Source: CAZEHO01 sp964511945
Lineage (GTDB): Bacteria; Actinomycetota; Acidimicrobiia; Spongiisociales; UBA11373
Direction of reading: 5' to 3'
DNA: 30,537 bases
Assembly (NCBI GenBank): GCA_964511945.1
Contig: CAZEHO010000036.1
Span: 1-30,537 of the forward strand
Shown here: piece by piece, positions 7,584 through 15,629 of the stretch
How positions within the stretch are numbered: position 1 is the first letter of the stretch
Layout of the letters: every line of letters starts with the position of its first letter
Program-made: the position numbers and the translations under genes
Notes under the pieces: model-generated
Databases searched by the model: none
What the model saw: only the letters and a program-made list of their open reading frames with translations
What the model was told of the DNA's origin: nothing

Positions 7584-9776
7584 GTGACCGAATCCCCGCT
7601 CTTCGCCGACCTCAATCCCGCTCAGCGGGAAGCCGTGGCCACCACCGAGGGCCCGGTGCTGGTCGTCGCCGGAGCCGGCTCCGGGAAGACTCGGGTGCTC
7701 ACCTATCGCATCGCCCACCTGATCCGCGACCTCGAGGTCTCGCCCTATCAGGTGCTCGCCATCACGTTCACCAACAAGGCCGCGGATGAGATGAAGCACA
7801 GGGTCGCCCAACTGATCGGCGGCGGAGTGTCCCGGTCGATGTGGGTGTCCACGTTCCACTCCGCATGTGTCCGCATCCTGCGGCGGGACGCCTCGATGCT
7901 CGGCTACAAGTCGTCGTTCACCATCTACGACGACGCCGACGCCCGGCGCCTCGTGGACTACTGCGTGCGGGATCTCGATCTCGACCCGAAGCAGTTTCCA
8001 CCCAAGTCGATTCGCGCTGCGATCAGCAACGCCAAGAACGAGCTGGTTGACTTCGAGTCGTTCACCTCGTCCGGCAGCGGGCCGTACCACGAGCGGGTTG
8101 CCGAGGTGTACCGGCTCTACCAGCAGCGGCTGCTCGAAGCCTCCGCAATGGACTTCGACGATCTCCTGATGATCACCGTCGAACTGCTCGGCGCGTTCCC
8201 GGCGGTGCTCGAGCACTACCAGGACCGGTTCCGGCACATCCTGGTGGACGAGTACCAGGACACGAACCATGCGCAGTACCGCCTGGTGAAGATGCTGGGG
8301 GAGAAGCATCGCAACGTGTGTGTCGTCGGCGACTCCGACCAGAGCATCTATGCGTTCCGGGGCGCCGACATCCGCAACATCAACGAGTTCGAACGCGACT
8401 ACCCGGATGCCCGGATCATCGTGCTGGATCGCAACTACCGGTCGACCGAGACGATTCTGAACGCGGCGAATTCGGTCATCGACAACAACCGGAGCCGCAA
8501 GCCGAAGCGGCTGTGGACCGACCTCGGAACCGGGGATCCGATCGTGCTCTACCGGGCTCAGGACGAGCACGACGAGGCGGCCTTCATCGCCGAGGAAGTC
8601 GGCAAGCTGGAGGACCTGGGGATCCGCCGGTCCGATATGGCGGTGTTCTACCGGACTCACGCCCAGAGCCGGGTGGTGGAAGAGGTGTTCGTCCGCTCCG
8701 GTGTCCCGTATCAGGTGATCGGCGGGCCGAAATTCTACGACCGGCGCGAGGTCAAGGACGTGCTGGCCTACCTGCGGGCCATCGTCAACCCGGACGATCA
8801 GGTCGCGGTGAAGCGGGTGGTCAACGTGCCAAAACGCGGGATCGGCGCCACCACGATCGGGCATATCGATCGGGTGGTCGATGCCGAGAGCATCTCGTTC
8901 ATGACCGCTCTGGAGAAGGCTGCAGACAACCCGAGGGTGTCGGCCCGGGCGGCGCGGCAGATCGGCGACTTCGTCGCGTTGATGGATCAGCTGCGGGCGC
9001 TGGCGGAAGATGGTCCTCGGGCGGCGCTGGAAGCGGTGCTGGAGCACACCGGGTACCTGGCCGAGCTCGAGGCGGAACGCACCATCGAGGCCCTAGGCCG
9101 GGTCGAGAACCTCAAGGAGCTGGCTTCGGTCGCCAGCGAGCTCGAGGAGCAGGGGCCGGTCGGCTGGGTGGGCGACGAGGAGAACTGGGAGGACCTCGAC
9201 GGCCTGCGCCGGCTGGAGCTCTTCCTCGAATCGGTGAGTCTCGTCTCCGACGTCGACTCGATGAGCGACGACACCGGCAACGTGACGCTGATGACGCTCC
9301 ACAACGCCAAGGGGCTCGAGTTCCCGGTCATCTTCATGGCCGGCATGGAGGAGGGGGTGTTTCCCCACATGCGGTCGCTGGGGGACCCGCACGAACTCGA
9401 GGAGGAGCGGCGCCTTGCCTACGTCGGCATCACCCGCACCCAGGAGCGGCTCTATTTCTCACTGGCAACGACTCGCAACCTGTGGGGTTCGGTGAACTAC
9501 AACTCCCCGAGCCGGTTCCTCGCCGAGATTCCCGATTCCTTGCTGACGAAGGCGGAGGCCCGCACCCGTCGCAGCGACGTGGAGTCGATCGCCCCCCGCC
9601 TCACGGTCGACCGATCGGAGTTGACCGCGGGCGACCGGGTCCGGCACCAGCACTGGGGTGAGGGCACGGTGATCGACCTCGCCGGTGACGGGGATCGGGC
9701 CGAGGCCACCGTCGAGTTCGACGGCCGCGGCCGCAAGAGGCTGCTGCTCGCCTGGGCGCCCCTGGAACGCATGTAG
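7584..9776 (+). CDS. pcrA: ATP-dependent DNA helicase PcrA/UvrD
   Basis: 730-residue superfamily 1A helicase for nucleotide-excision repair, replication-fork and transcription-conflict functions. Motifs in order: Q-motif 'LNPAQREAV', Walker A 'GAGSGKT' (30-36), 'AITFTNKAADEMKHR', Walker B 'VDEYQD' (221-226), motif III 'VGDSDQSIYAFRGAD', motif IV 'LDRNYRST', motif V 'LMTLHNAKGLEFPVIF', and motif VI 'RRLAYVGITRTQERL'. The last ~50 residues ('GDRVRHQHWGEGTVID' onward) form the Tudor-like tail that in PcrA binds RNA polymerase. The frame is open upstream to 7329, but GTG 7584 is chosen because homology begins there and a TACACT box lies 8 nt before it. Confidence 0.97.
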   Translation: MTESPLFADLNPAQREAVATTEGPVLVVAGAGSGKTRVLTYRIAHLIRDLEVSPYQVLAITFTNKAADEMKHRVAQLIGGGVSRSMWVSTFHSACVRILRRDASMLGYKSSFTIYDDADARRLVDYCVRDLDLDPKQFPPKSIRAAISNAKNELVDFESFTSSGSGPYHERVAEVYRLYQQRLLEASAMDFDDLLMITVELLGAFPAVLEHYQDRFRHILVDEYQDTNHAQYRLVKMLGEKHRNVCVVGDSDQSIYAFRGADIRNINEFERDYPDARIIVLDRNYRSTETILNAANSVIDNNRSRKPKRLWTDLGTGDPIVLYRAQDEHDEAAFIAEEVGKLEDLGIRRSDMAVFYRTHAQSRVVEEVFVRSGVPYQVIGGPKFYDRREVKDVLAYLRAIVNPDDQVAVKRVVNVPKRGIGATTIGHIDRVVDAESISFMTALEKAADNPRVSARAARQIGDFVALMDQLRALAEDGPRAALEAVLEHTGYLAELEAERTIEALGRVENLKELASVASELEEQGPVGWVGDEENWEDLDGLRRLELFLESVSLVSDVDSMSDDTGNVTLMTLHNAKGLEFPVIFMAGMEEGVFPHMRSLGDPHELEEERRLAYVGITRTQERLYFSLATTRNLWGSVNYNSPSRFLAEIPDSLLTKAEARTRRSDVESIAPRLTVDRSELTAGDRVRHQHWGEGTVIDLAGDGDRAEATVEFDGRGRKRLLLAWAPLERM

Positions 9777-9804
9777 CTCGCTCCCTCCGGTCGGTCTCCC
9801 TCGC

Positions 9805-9810
9805 TAACCT
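9805..9810 (+). promoter_or_regulatory. Possible -10 box (TAACCT) before the B12-binding protein gene
   Basis: TAACCT lies 10 nt before the ATG at 9821 and no Shine-Dalgarno site is visible. This is a weaker member of the leaderless pattern because the spacing is longer. Confidence 0.3.
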
Positions 9811-9820
9811 CCACACCGTT

Positions 9821-10213
9821 ATGCCCCGTCGCATTCTCATCGCCAAACCCGGGCTCGACGGCCATGACCGCGGAGCCAAAGTCATCGCCCGGGCACTGCG
9901 TGACGCCGGGTGCGAGGTGGTCTACTCGGGCCTCCATCAGACCCCTGAGCAGATCGTCGAGGCGGCGATTCAGGAGGATGTGGCCGGTGTCGGGCTCTCG
10001 GTCCTCTCCGGAGCACATCTGACCTTGTTCCCCAGGGTCGTCGAACTGCTCAGGGAGCGCGAGGCCGACGACATCGTGGTGTTCGGCGGCGGCATCATCC
10101 CGCAGGACGACATCCCGGTCCTCGAGGACCAGGGGCTTGCAGCAATCTTCACTCCGGGAACTCCGCTGTCGGAGATCGTGGAGTGGGTCGACGAGCACAT
10201 CCCGCAACACTGA
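9821..10213 (+). CDS. Stand-alone cobalamin-binding domain protein, methylmalonyl-CoA mutase C-terminal type
   Basis: 130 residues made up only of a B12-binding Rossmann-like domain. The base-off/His-on motif D-x-H-x-x-G is present as 'DGHDRG' (Asp13, His15, Gly18), preceded by 'LIAKPGL' and followed by the mutase-typical 'SGLHQTPEQI', 'GLSVLSGAH' and 'VVFGGGIIP'. These features are those of the C-terminal domain or small subunit of methylmalonyl-CoA mutase, which isomerises methylmalonyl-CoA to succinyl-CoA. No catalytic barrel subunit is in the window, so it must pair with a partner encoded elsewhere, or serve another B12 mutase. It lies 12 nt before sucC, whose product uses succinyl-CoA, which fits propionate catabolism. 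Confidence 0.9.
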   Translation: MPRRILIAKPGLDGHDRGAKVIARALRDAGCEVVYSGLHQTPEQIVEAAIQEDVAGVGLSVLSGAHLTLFPRVVELLREREADDIVVFGGGIIPQDDIPVLEDQGLAAIFTPGTPLSEIVEWVDEHIPQH

Positions 10214-10225
10214 CGGAAGGACGCC

Positions 10226-11371
10226 GTGGACCTCTTCGAATTCCAGGGGAAGACCCTGTTCGCCCAGGCGGGCGTGCCGGTGCCGGAGGGCCGGGTGGCT
10301 CGGACCCCGGCCGAGGCCGGGGCCGCCGCCGCAGAGCTGGGCGGCACAGTGGTGGTGAAAGCACAGGTGCAGGTTGGTGGCCGCGGCAAAGCCGGCGGCA
10401 TCAAGCTGGCGGCGGGACCCGAGGAGGCCGAGGCCCGGGCTGCGGACATCCTCGGCATGGACATCAAGGGCCACACGGTGCATCTGGTGTGGGTCGAGAA
10501 GGCATCGCCGATTGCGGATGAGTACTACGTCTCGTTCACGCTCGATCGGGGAGCAAAGCAGCACCTCGTCATGGTGAGTGCGAAGGGCGGCATGGACATC
10601 GAAGCCGTCGCCGCCGACGACCCCGATGCGGTGATCAAGATGCACATCGACCCGGTGGTCGGCCTGGTCCCGTGGCAGGCGTCGGAACTGGTGTATCGGG
10701 CCGGACTGGACCGGGCCACCGCCCGCCAATCGGCGGCGGCGTTGCGCAAGCTCTACCGGGCGTTCGTGGACCTCGACTGCGATCTGGTGGAGGTCAACCC
10801 GCTGATCCTCACCACCGAGGGCGGCATCGTGGCGCTCGATTCCAAGGTCTCGCTCGACACCAGCGCCTTCTTCCGCCACAAGGGCTTCGACGACTTCCGC
10901 AAGGACTTCACCGAGGATCCGGTCGAGCGCATGGCGCGGGAGCGCGATCTGAACTTCATCAAGCTTGAGGGCACGGTGGGGATCATCGGCAACGGTGCCG
11001 GCCTGGTGATGTCGACGCTCGACGTGGTCGCCAACGTCGGCGGCGCTGCTTCGAACTTCCTCGACGTCGGTGGCGGCGCCAGCGCCGAGACGATTACCAA
11101 CGCGCTCGAGGTGCTGACCCAGGACCCAACGGTGCGTTCGGTCCTGATCAACATCTTCGGGGGCATCACCCGCTGCGACCTGGTCGCCCAGGGCATCGTC
11201 GAGGCTCTCCGACGCATCGAGCTCCCGTGGCCGATCGTGGTCCGTCTCGACGGCACCAACGCAGCCGAAGGGCGTGACATCCTCGGAACCGTTGCACCCG
11301 ACGCGGTGATTCCGGCGGCCACGATGCTGGAGGCCGCCCGGAAGGCCGTCGAGCTGGCAGGAGGCGAATAG
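10226..11371 (+). CDS. sucC: Succinyl-CoA synthetase, beta subunit
   Basis: 381 residues, normal length. It forms the nucleotide- and CoA-binding half of the TCA-cycle enzyme that converts succinyl-CoA to succinate with substrate-level phosphorylation. The ATP-grasp N-terminus 'LFEFQGKTLFAQAGVPVP' and 'VVKAQVQVGGRGKAGG', the metal-site 'LVEVNPL', and the C-terminal 'NIFGGITRCD' are clear. The GTG start has GGAAGG at 10215-10220 a few nt upstream. sucD follows after 2 nt, so the subunits are co-translated. Confidence 0.97.
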   Translation: MDLFEFQGKTLFAQAGVPVPEGRVARTPAEAGAAAAELGGTVVVKAQVQVGGRGKAGGIKLAAGPEEAEARAADILGMDIKGHTVHLVWVEKASPIADEYYVSFTLDRGAKQHLVMVSAKGGMDIEAVAADDPDAVIKMHIDPVVGLVPWQASELVYRAGLDRATARQSAAALRKLYRAFVDLDCDLVEVNPLILTTEGGIVALDSKVSLDTSAFFRHKGFDDFRKDFTEDPVERMARERDLNFIKLEGTVGIIGNGAGLVMSTLDVVANVGGAASNFLDVGGGASAETITNALEVLTQDPTVRSVLINIFGGITRCDLVAQGIVEALRRIELPWPIVVRLDGTNAAEGRDILGTVAPDAVIPAATMLEAARKAVELAGGE

Positions 11372-11373
11372 GC

Positions 11374-12246
11374 ATGGCGATCTACGTCGATTCCGATACC
11401 CGCCTCCTCATCCAGGGCCTGACCGGCCGGGAGGGCAAGTTCCACGGATTCCGCAACCGCGATTACGGCACGAATCTCGTGGCCGGAGTCACCCCGGGCA
11501 AGGGTGGCACCGACGTCGAGGGGGTTCCGATCTTCGACACCGTCACCGAAGCGGTGGCCGCAACCGGAGCCAACACGGCCATGACCTTTGTGCCGCCTCC
11601 GTTCGCCGCAGACGCGGTCCTCGAAGCGGCGGCCGCCGACGGCCTCGACCTCATCGTGTGCATTACCGAGGGAATCCCCGCTCAGGATGAGGCCCGGATG
11701 TTCAACTACCTGCGCCACACCTCGGACGTGGCGCTCATCGGCCCGAACTGCCCGGGCGTGATCTCACCGGGAAAGGCAAGCGTCGGCATCATGCCGCACG
11801 AGATCACGATGCCGGGCAACGTCGGTGTCGTCTCGCGATCCGGCACCCTGACCTATCAGGCGGTCCACGAACTGACGACCCTCGGGATCGGCCAGACCAC
11901 CTGTATCGGCATCGGCGGTGACCCGGTGCCCGGGACCTCGTTCCTCGACGTCCTCGAACGGTTCCAGGCCGATGACGAGACCGACGCCGTGGTGATGATC
12001 GGTGAGATCGGTGGTGACGCCGAGGAACAGGCGGCTGCCTACATCGCCGAGCACATGACCAAACCGGTGGTCGGCTACATCGCTGGGTTCACTGCACCTC
12101 CCGGGAAGAAGATGGGCCATGCCGGGGCGATCATCAGTGGATCGAGCGGGACGGCCATCGCCAAGCAGGAGGCACTCGAAGCCGCCGGGGTGACCGTGGT
12201 GACGTATCCGACCGAGATCGGGAGCGCCGTCAAGGCTTTGCTGTAG
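11374..12246 (+). CDS. sucD: Succinyl-CoA synthetase, alpha subunit
   Basis: 290 residues. The alpha subunit carries the phosphohistidine: His249 in 'KKMGHAGAIISGSSGTA'. The CoA-binding N-terminus ('LIQGLTGREGKFH', 'GVTPGKGG') and 'GIGGDPVPGTSF' are conserved. It starts 2 nt after sucC, completing the sucCD operon. It converges with the NUDIX gene, with only a 7-nt-periodic repeat between the two stop codons. Confidence 0.97.
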   Translation: MAIYVDSDTRLLIQGLTGREGKFHGFRNRDYGTNLVAGVTPGKGGTDVEGVPIFDTVTEAVAATGANTAMTFVPPPFAADAVLEAAAADGLDLIVCITEGIPAQDEARMFNYLRHTSDVALIGPNCPGVISPGKASVGIMPHEITMPGNVGVVSRSGTLTYQAVHELTTLGIGQTTCIGIGGDPVPGTSFLDVLERFQADDETDAVVMIGEIGGDAEEQAAAYIAEHMTKPVVGYIAGFTAPPGKKMGHAGAIISGSSGTAIAKQEALEAAGVTVVTYPTEIGSAVKALL

Positions 12247-12247
12247 C

Positions 12248-12275
12248 TGCGGGCGACGAGCTACGAGCGACGAGC
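12248..12275. repeat. Heptanucleotide repeat (locus B) between convergent genes
   Basis: TGCGGGC, GACGAGC, TACGAGC and GACGAGC follow each other in exact 7-nt register. The tract supplies the last codons and the stop of the minus-strand NUDIX gene (stop at 12261-12263). A 21-nt stretch (12256-12276) matches the complement of locus C with one mismatch. Confidence 0.6.
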
Positions 12276-12743
12276 CGGAGCGAGTCCATCTTCGAGGTAC
12301 AACGTCCCGCCACCGTCCGCCGCTGCAATCACCGCATCGATCCGGGCGGCCAGGCCGGAGGCCAGGATCTTCTTGGCCTCGTCGACGGGGAGGAATCGCC
12401 AGGACCGCAACTCCTCGGCCTGCAGGTTGATCTCGGCGGCCAGTTCGGCGCCCATCCGGCCGCCATCGAACATGAAGACCAGAGATTCGCCGTACGGATC
12501 GTTCCCGGTGAGGTGATCGACGGCCAGCATGCGGCCCACCGGCAGATCCAGGCCCAACTCTTCGGCGACCTCGCGCCCACACGCGGCGTGCGGCGACTCA
12601 CCGGCCTCGACGTACCCGCCCGGGAGCAGCCACTCGGGCCGATAGACCGGTTCGACGCAGAGGATCCGCCCGTCAGCATCCCGGATCACACACGCTGCGG
12701 CAACCGGCTTGGAGGGTCGCTCGAAGGTCGGGGCGTCGGTCAT
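12261..12743 (-). CDS. NUDIX hydrolase
   Basis: 160 residues. NUDIX enzymes hydrolyse nucleoside diphosphates linked to another group; the substrate cannot be told here. The NUDIX box G-x5-E-x7-R-E-x2-E-E-x-G is complete from Gly43 to Gly64, with catalytic Arg57, Glu58, Glu61 and Glu62. The N-terminal 'AAACVIRDADGRILCVEPVYRPEWLLPGG' region (quoted in part: 'YRPEWLLPGG') resembles ADP-ribose/MutT-like members. A GTG at 12749 is possible, but the ATG at 12743 is preferred because a TACCGT box lies exactly 8 nt upstream. The C-terminal 'ARRS' and the stop are encoded inside a heptamer repeat, so the tail is probably not conserved. Confidence 0.9.
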   Translation of the reverse strand: MTDAPTFERPSKPVAAACVIRDADGRILCVEPVYRPEWLLPGGYVEAGESPHAACGREVAEELGLDLPVGRMLAVDHLTGNDPYGESLVFMFDGGRMGAELAAEINLQAEELRSWRFLPVDEAKKILASGLAARIDAVIAAADGGGTLYLEDGLAPARRS

Positions 12744-12751
12744 CGACACGG

Positions 12752-12757
12752 ACGGTA
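12752..12757 (-). promoter_or_regulatory. -10-like box (TACCGT) of a probable leaderless NUDIX transcript
   Basis: On the minus strand TACCGT is followed by 8 nt and the ATG at 12743, without a Shine-Dalgarno site. It supports that ATG over the GTG at 12749. Confidence 0.45.
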
Positions 12758-12788
12758 GTGGGGTTGGCTGGCGATGGGGACGAACGGC

Positions 12789-12794
12789 TAACGT
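12789..12794 (+). promoter_or_regulatory. -10-like box (TAACGT) of a probable leaderless udk transcript
   Basis: TAACGT, then CGCCGCTG (8 nt), then ATG 12803, with no Shine-Dalgarno site. The downstream CGCCG also follows the box of pcrA. Confidence 0.5.
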
Positions 12795-12802
12795 CGCCGC
12801 TG

Positions 12803-13456
12803 ATGGCCGACTTCGATACCCGCGCCAACTGGCCCAGCACCGGACCCCTGGTGATCGGGCTCGCCGGCGGGTCCGGGTCCGGCAAGACGACCATCGCCCG
12901 GTCGATCGTCGATGCCATCGGCCCGGAGCAGATGGCGGTCCTGCAGCACGATGCGTACTACCGCGATCAGAGCGACGTGTTGTTCGAGGAGCGGGTGAAG
13001 GTCAATTACGACCATCCCAACTCGCTCGAGACCGATCTTATGGTTCGCCACATCCAGCAGCTCTTGGAGTGGGAAGCGATCGAGCGGCCCGTATACGACT
13101 TCACTCTGCACAACAGGTCTGCCGAGATTGTGAGGATTGAGCCACGTCCGGCCCTGCTGGTCGAAGGGATCCTGGTCCTCAGCGATCCCGACCTGCGCCG
13201 GCTGATGGATCTGAGGATCTACGTCGATGCCGACGCCGACCTCCGCATCGTCCGCCGCTGGGAGCGGGACATCTCGGAACGGGGCCGGTCGTTCGCATCG
13301 GTGCGGGACCAGTACCTGCAGACGGTGCGGCCGATGCACATGCAGTTCGTGGAGCCGTCGAAGCGTTACGCCGACATCGTGATCCCCGAGGGATACAACA
13401 TCGGTGCCGTCGAGACCGTCATCTCGATGATCCGCGACGTCCTGCGCAGCCGCTGA
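12803..13456 (+). CDS. udk: Uridine kinase
   Basis: 217 residues, the usual size. It phosphorylates uridine and cytidine with ATP or GTP in pyrimidine salvage. The P-loop is 'GGSGSGKT' (22-29). Also visible are the substrate-region 'HDAYYRD', 'NYDHPNSLETD', 'PVYDFTLHNR' and 'LLVEGILVL', the LID-region 'RIVRRWERDISERGRS' and the late 'YADIVIPEG'. The frame is open from 12758, but the ATG at 12803 is chosen by homology and by the TAACGT box 8 nt before it. It is transcribed divergently from the NUDIX gene. Confidence 0.95.
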   Translation: MADFDTRANWPSTGPLVIGLAGGSGSGKTTIARSIVDAIGPEQMAVLQHDAYYRDQSDVLFEERVKVNYDHPNSLETDLMVRHIQQLLEWEAIERPVYDFTLHNRSAEIVRIEPRPALLVEGILVLSDPDLRRLMDLRIYVDADADLRIVRRWERDISERGRSFASVRDQYLQTVRPMHMQFVEPSKRYADIVIPEGYNIGAVETVISMIRDVLRSR

Positions 13457-13466
13457 CTCATCCCCG

Positions 13467-14020
13467 ATGCCGCCCGTGCTCGACTCGCCCCCGCGCCGAA
13501 TCTCTGTGGTCGGAACCACCGGAAGCGGAAAGACGACGATGGCGAGGGCGCTCCGTGAACGGCTCGGGCTCCCGGTCTTCGAGCTCGATGAGGTGTACTG
13601 GGCCCGGATTGGGCCCCGCTCTCCGATGCGACGATCCAGGCCCGGGTCGATGAGTTCATGGCCGCCGAGGGCTGGGTAATCGACGGCAACTACTCGCGAT
13701 TCCAGCCGGGGATCTGGGATCTCGCCGACACGGTCGTTTGGCTGGATCACTCGTTCCCGCGGCTGTTCGCCCGGCTGGTCCGCCGGACGTTCCGGCGGTC
13801 GATTCGACGGGAGGACCTGTGGGCGGGGAATCGTGAATCACTGCGTCTCGCACTGGCGAGCCCGGATTCGATCCTCTGGTGGCAGATCAAAACCTTCGTT
13901 CCCAACCGGCGGCGGTATCCGCGCCGTCTCGCCGACCCTCGCTGGGGCCATCTGCTAGCGGTCCGGCTGCGAACGGCGGCCGACGAAGCCGCATTCGTGG
14001 CCTCGCTGCAGGTGCCCTAA
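13467..14020 (+). pseudogene. Small P-loop kinase (DNA topology modulation/FlaR-like), split by a single-base frameshift
   Basis: Two frames together make one recognisable ~184-residue protein. Frame 1 (from ATG 13467) encodes 'ISVVGTTGSGKTTMARALRE' with the P-loop, then 'LPVFELDEVYW'. Frame 2 resumes at 'DWAPLSDATIQARVDEFM', then 'GWVIDGNYS', 'TVVWLDHSFP', 'LWAGNRESLR' and 'DSILWWQIKT', the normal order of this adenylate-kinase-like family. Restoring one G in the GGG at 13600-13602 gives an uninterrupted frame with the expected Y-W-G-P-D-W junction. It lies 10 nt after udk and its stop overlaps the putative purH -10 box. It could be a real young pseudogene or a homopolymer base-call error; the otherwise perfect conservation favours error or very recent loss. 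Confidence 0.82.
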
Positions 14021-14023
14021 GCT
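14018..14023 (+). promoter_or_regulatory. -10-like box (TAAGCT) of a probable leaderless purH transcript
   Basis: TAAGCT overlaps the stop codon of the preceding kinase gene. It is followed by CGCGGCCC (8 nt) and the ATG at 14032, with no Shine-Dalgarno site. Confidence 0.45.
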
Positions 14024-14031
14024 CGCGGCCC

Positions 14032-15552
14032 ATGACAACGATCCCCGTGCGGCGCGCCCTTGTTTCAGTCAGTGACAAGACCGGGCTGGTCCCCTTTGGA
14101 CGGCGGCTCGTCGATGCCGGGGTTGAGATCGTCTCTTCGGGCGGCACCGCGGCGGAGCTGGAAGGCGCCGGCATCCCGGTGACCCGGGTCGACACGGTGA
14201 CCGGGTTCCCCGAGATCCTCGGCGGCCGGGTGAAGACGCTGCACCCCGCCGTCTACGGCGGCATCCTGGCCGACCCTGCGCTGCCCGGCCATCGCGACGA
14301 CCTCGAAGCAGTCGGCATCGAGCCGTTCCAACTGGTCGTCGTCAATCTGTACCCCTTCGAGGCCACGGTCGCATCGGGCGATTCGAGTATCGAGGAGGCC
14401 GTGGAGCAGATCGACATCGGGGGCCCGGCGATGATTCGGGCTGCCGCCAAGAACCATGCCGCGGTAGGGATCGTGGTCGATCCCGCCGACTACGACGCTG
14501 TGGCCGACGCCGTCGAGTCGGGCGGGCTCGGCGGGGAGCAGCGGGCTGCGCTGGCGCGCCGGGCCTTCTTCCGGACCGCCGCCTACGACGCCGCCATCGT
14601 GGAGTATCTCGAGCCCGGAGACCTGCCGGAGCGGGTGGTGCTGCCGCTCGAGCGGGTGACCGCGCTCCGGTACGGGGAGAACCCGCACCAACCGGCCGCC
14701 GCCTACCGAACCGAGGGAGGGTGGTGGTCGACGGCTCGCCAGTTGCAGGGCAAGGAACTGTCGTTCAACAACCTCAACGACACCGAGGCGGCCTGGAGGC
14801 TGGTCCACGACCTGGATTCACCGGCCGCGGTGGTGGTCAAGCACACCATCGCGTGCGGCGCAGCCGAAGGAGAAACCATCCTCGAGGCGTTCCGGTCGGC
14901 GTGGGCGGGTGATCCGCTGGCCGCATTCGGAGGGGTGGTGGCACTGAACGGGATTCTGGATGCAGCCACCGCAGAAGCCATCGCCGAGTTCTTCGTCGAG
15001 GTGGTGATCGCTCCCGAGGTCGACCCCGCCGCCGCCCAGGTCCTGTCCTCGAAGTCGGCTCTGCGAGTGCTGGCGGCGCCCGCTCCGACGGATGCGGGTC
15101 TCGACTTGCGGCGCCTCGAAGGGGGGTTCACCGCGCAGGTGCGCGACCGGGTAGCGGCAGATCCGGCGGAGTGGGACCACGTCGCCGGTCCGGCGCCACA
15201 TGCGTCTCTGGTGGACGACTTGAGGATCGCGTGGACCGTTGGGGCGCATACCAAATCGAATGCCATCGTGCTCGCTGCAGGTGGAGCCGCGGTGGGCGTC
15301 GGCGGCGGTGACCAGAGCAGGGTCGGGGCGGCGCAACGCGCCGTGGCCAAGGCGGGCGACCGGGCCAGGGGCGCGGTGGCGGCTAGCGACGCCTTCTTCC
15401 CGTTCCGCGACGGACTCGACACCCTCGCCGATGCGGGTGTCGTAGCCATCGCAGAGCCCGGTGGATCAGCACGGGACGCCGATGTCATCGAGGCCGCCGA
15501 CGAGCGAGGGATCACACTGCTGTTCACCGGCAGGAGGCATTTCCGGCATTGA
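14032..15552 (+). CDS. purH: Bifunctional AICAR transformylase / IMP cyclohydrolase
   Basis: 506 residues. It catalyses the last two steps of de novo IMP synthesis. The N-terminal IMP cyclohydrolase domain has 'ALVSVSDKTGL', 'SSGGTAAEL' and 'GGRVKTLHPAVYGG' (Lys68 region). The transformylase domain has 'LRYGENPHQ', 'FNNLNDTEAAW', the catalytic Lys270-His271 in 'VVVKHTIACGAA', 'HTKSNAIVLA', 'GGGDQSRV' and the C-terminal 'SDAFFPFRDG' through 'FTGRRHFRH'. The open frame begins at 13879, but ATG 14032 is where homology starts. Its IMP product feeds guaB3-guaA elsewhere in the window. It converges with the FlK-like gene across a structured intergenic segment. Confidence 0.98.
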   Translation: MTTIPVRRALVSVSDKTGLVPFGRRLVDAGVEIVSSGGTAAELEGAGIPVTRVDTVTGFPEILGGRVKTLHPAVYGGILADPALPGHRDDLEAVGIEPFQLVVVNLYPFEATVASGDSSIEEAVEQIDIGGPAMIRAAAKNHAAVGIVVDPADYDAVADAVESGGLGGEQRAALARRAFFRTAAYDAAIVEYLEPGDLPERVVLPLERVTALRYGENPHQPAAAYRTEGGWWSTARQLQGKELSFNNLNDTEAAWRLVHDLDSPAAVVVKHTIACGAAEGETILEAFRSAWAGDPLAAFGGVVALNGILDAATAEAIAEFFVEVVIAPEVDPAAAQVLSSKSALRVLAAPAPTDAGLDLRRLEGGFTAQVRDRVAADPAEWDHVAGPAPHASLVDDLRIAWTVGAHTKSNAIVLAAGGAAVGVGGGDQSRVGAAQRAVAKAGDRARGAVAASDAFFPFRDGLDTLADAGVVAIAEPGGSARDADVIEAADERGITLLFTGRRHFRH

Positions 15553-15561
15553 GCGCGGCGA

Positions 15562-15629
15562 GGCTCGGGATAACTGAGGCGGTAACCGGGCGGTAGGCCC
15601 GGGCCGGGCCGACCCGCCTCAGCCGAGCC
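15562..15629. terminator. Long inverted repeat between convergent purH and the FlK-like gene
   Basis: GGCTCGG (15562) plus CTGAGGCG (15574) pair with CGCCTCAG (15615) plus CCGAGCC (15623), 15 base pairs with a 5-nt bulge (GATAA). Inside, CCGGGC-GGTAG-GCCCGG (15586-15602) forms a second hairpin. The right arm extends 11 nt into the 3' end of the minus-strand gene. It is plausible as a bidirectional terminator, although no T-run is present. Confidence 0.5.

Noticed and set aside
7536..9047. 503-codon minus-strand frame opposite pcrA
   Set aside because: Antisense shadow of a helicase with intact motifs.
9777..9820. Possible sixth heptamer locus after pcrA (CTCGCTC, CCTCCGG and similar)
   Set aside because: Register is not kept for more than two or three units, so I could not support it.
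9497..10879. 460-codon minus-strand frame across pcrA, the B12 gene and sucC
   Set aside because: It spans three real genes and their junctions on the other strand; no recognisable protein.
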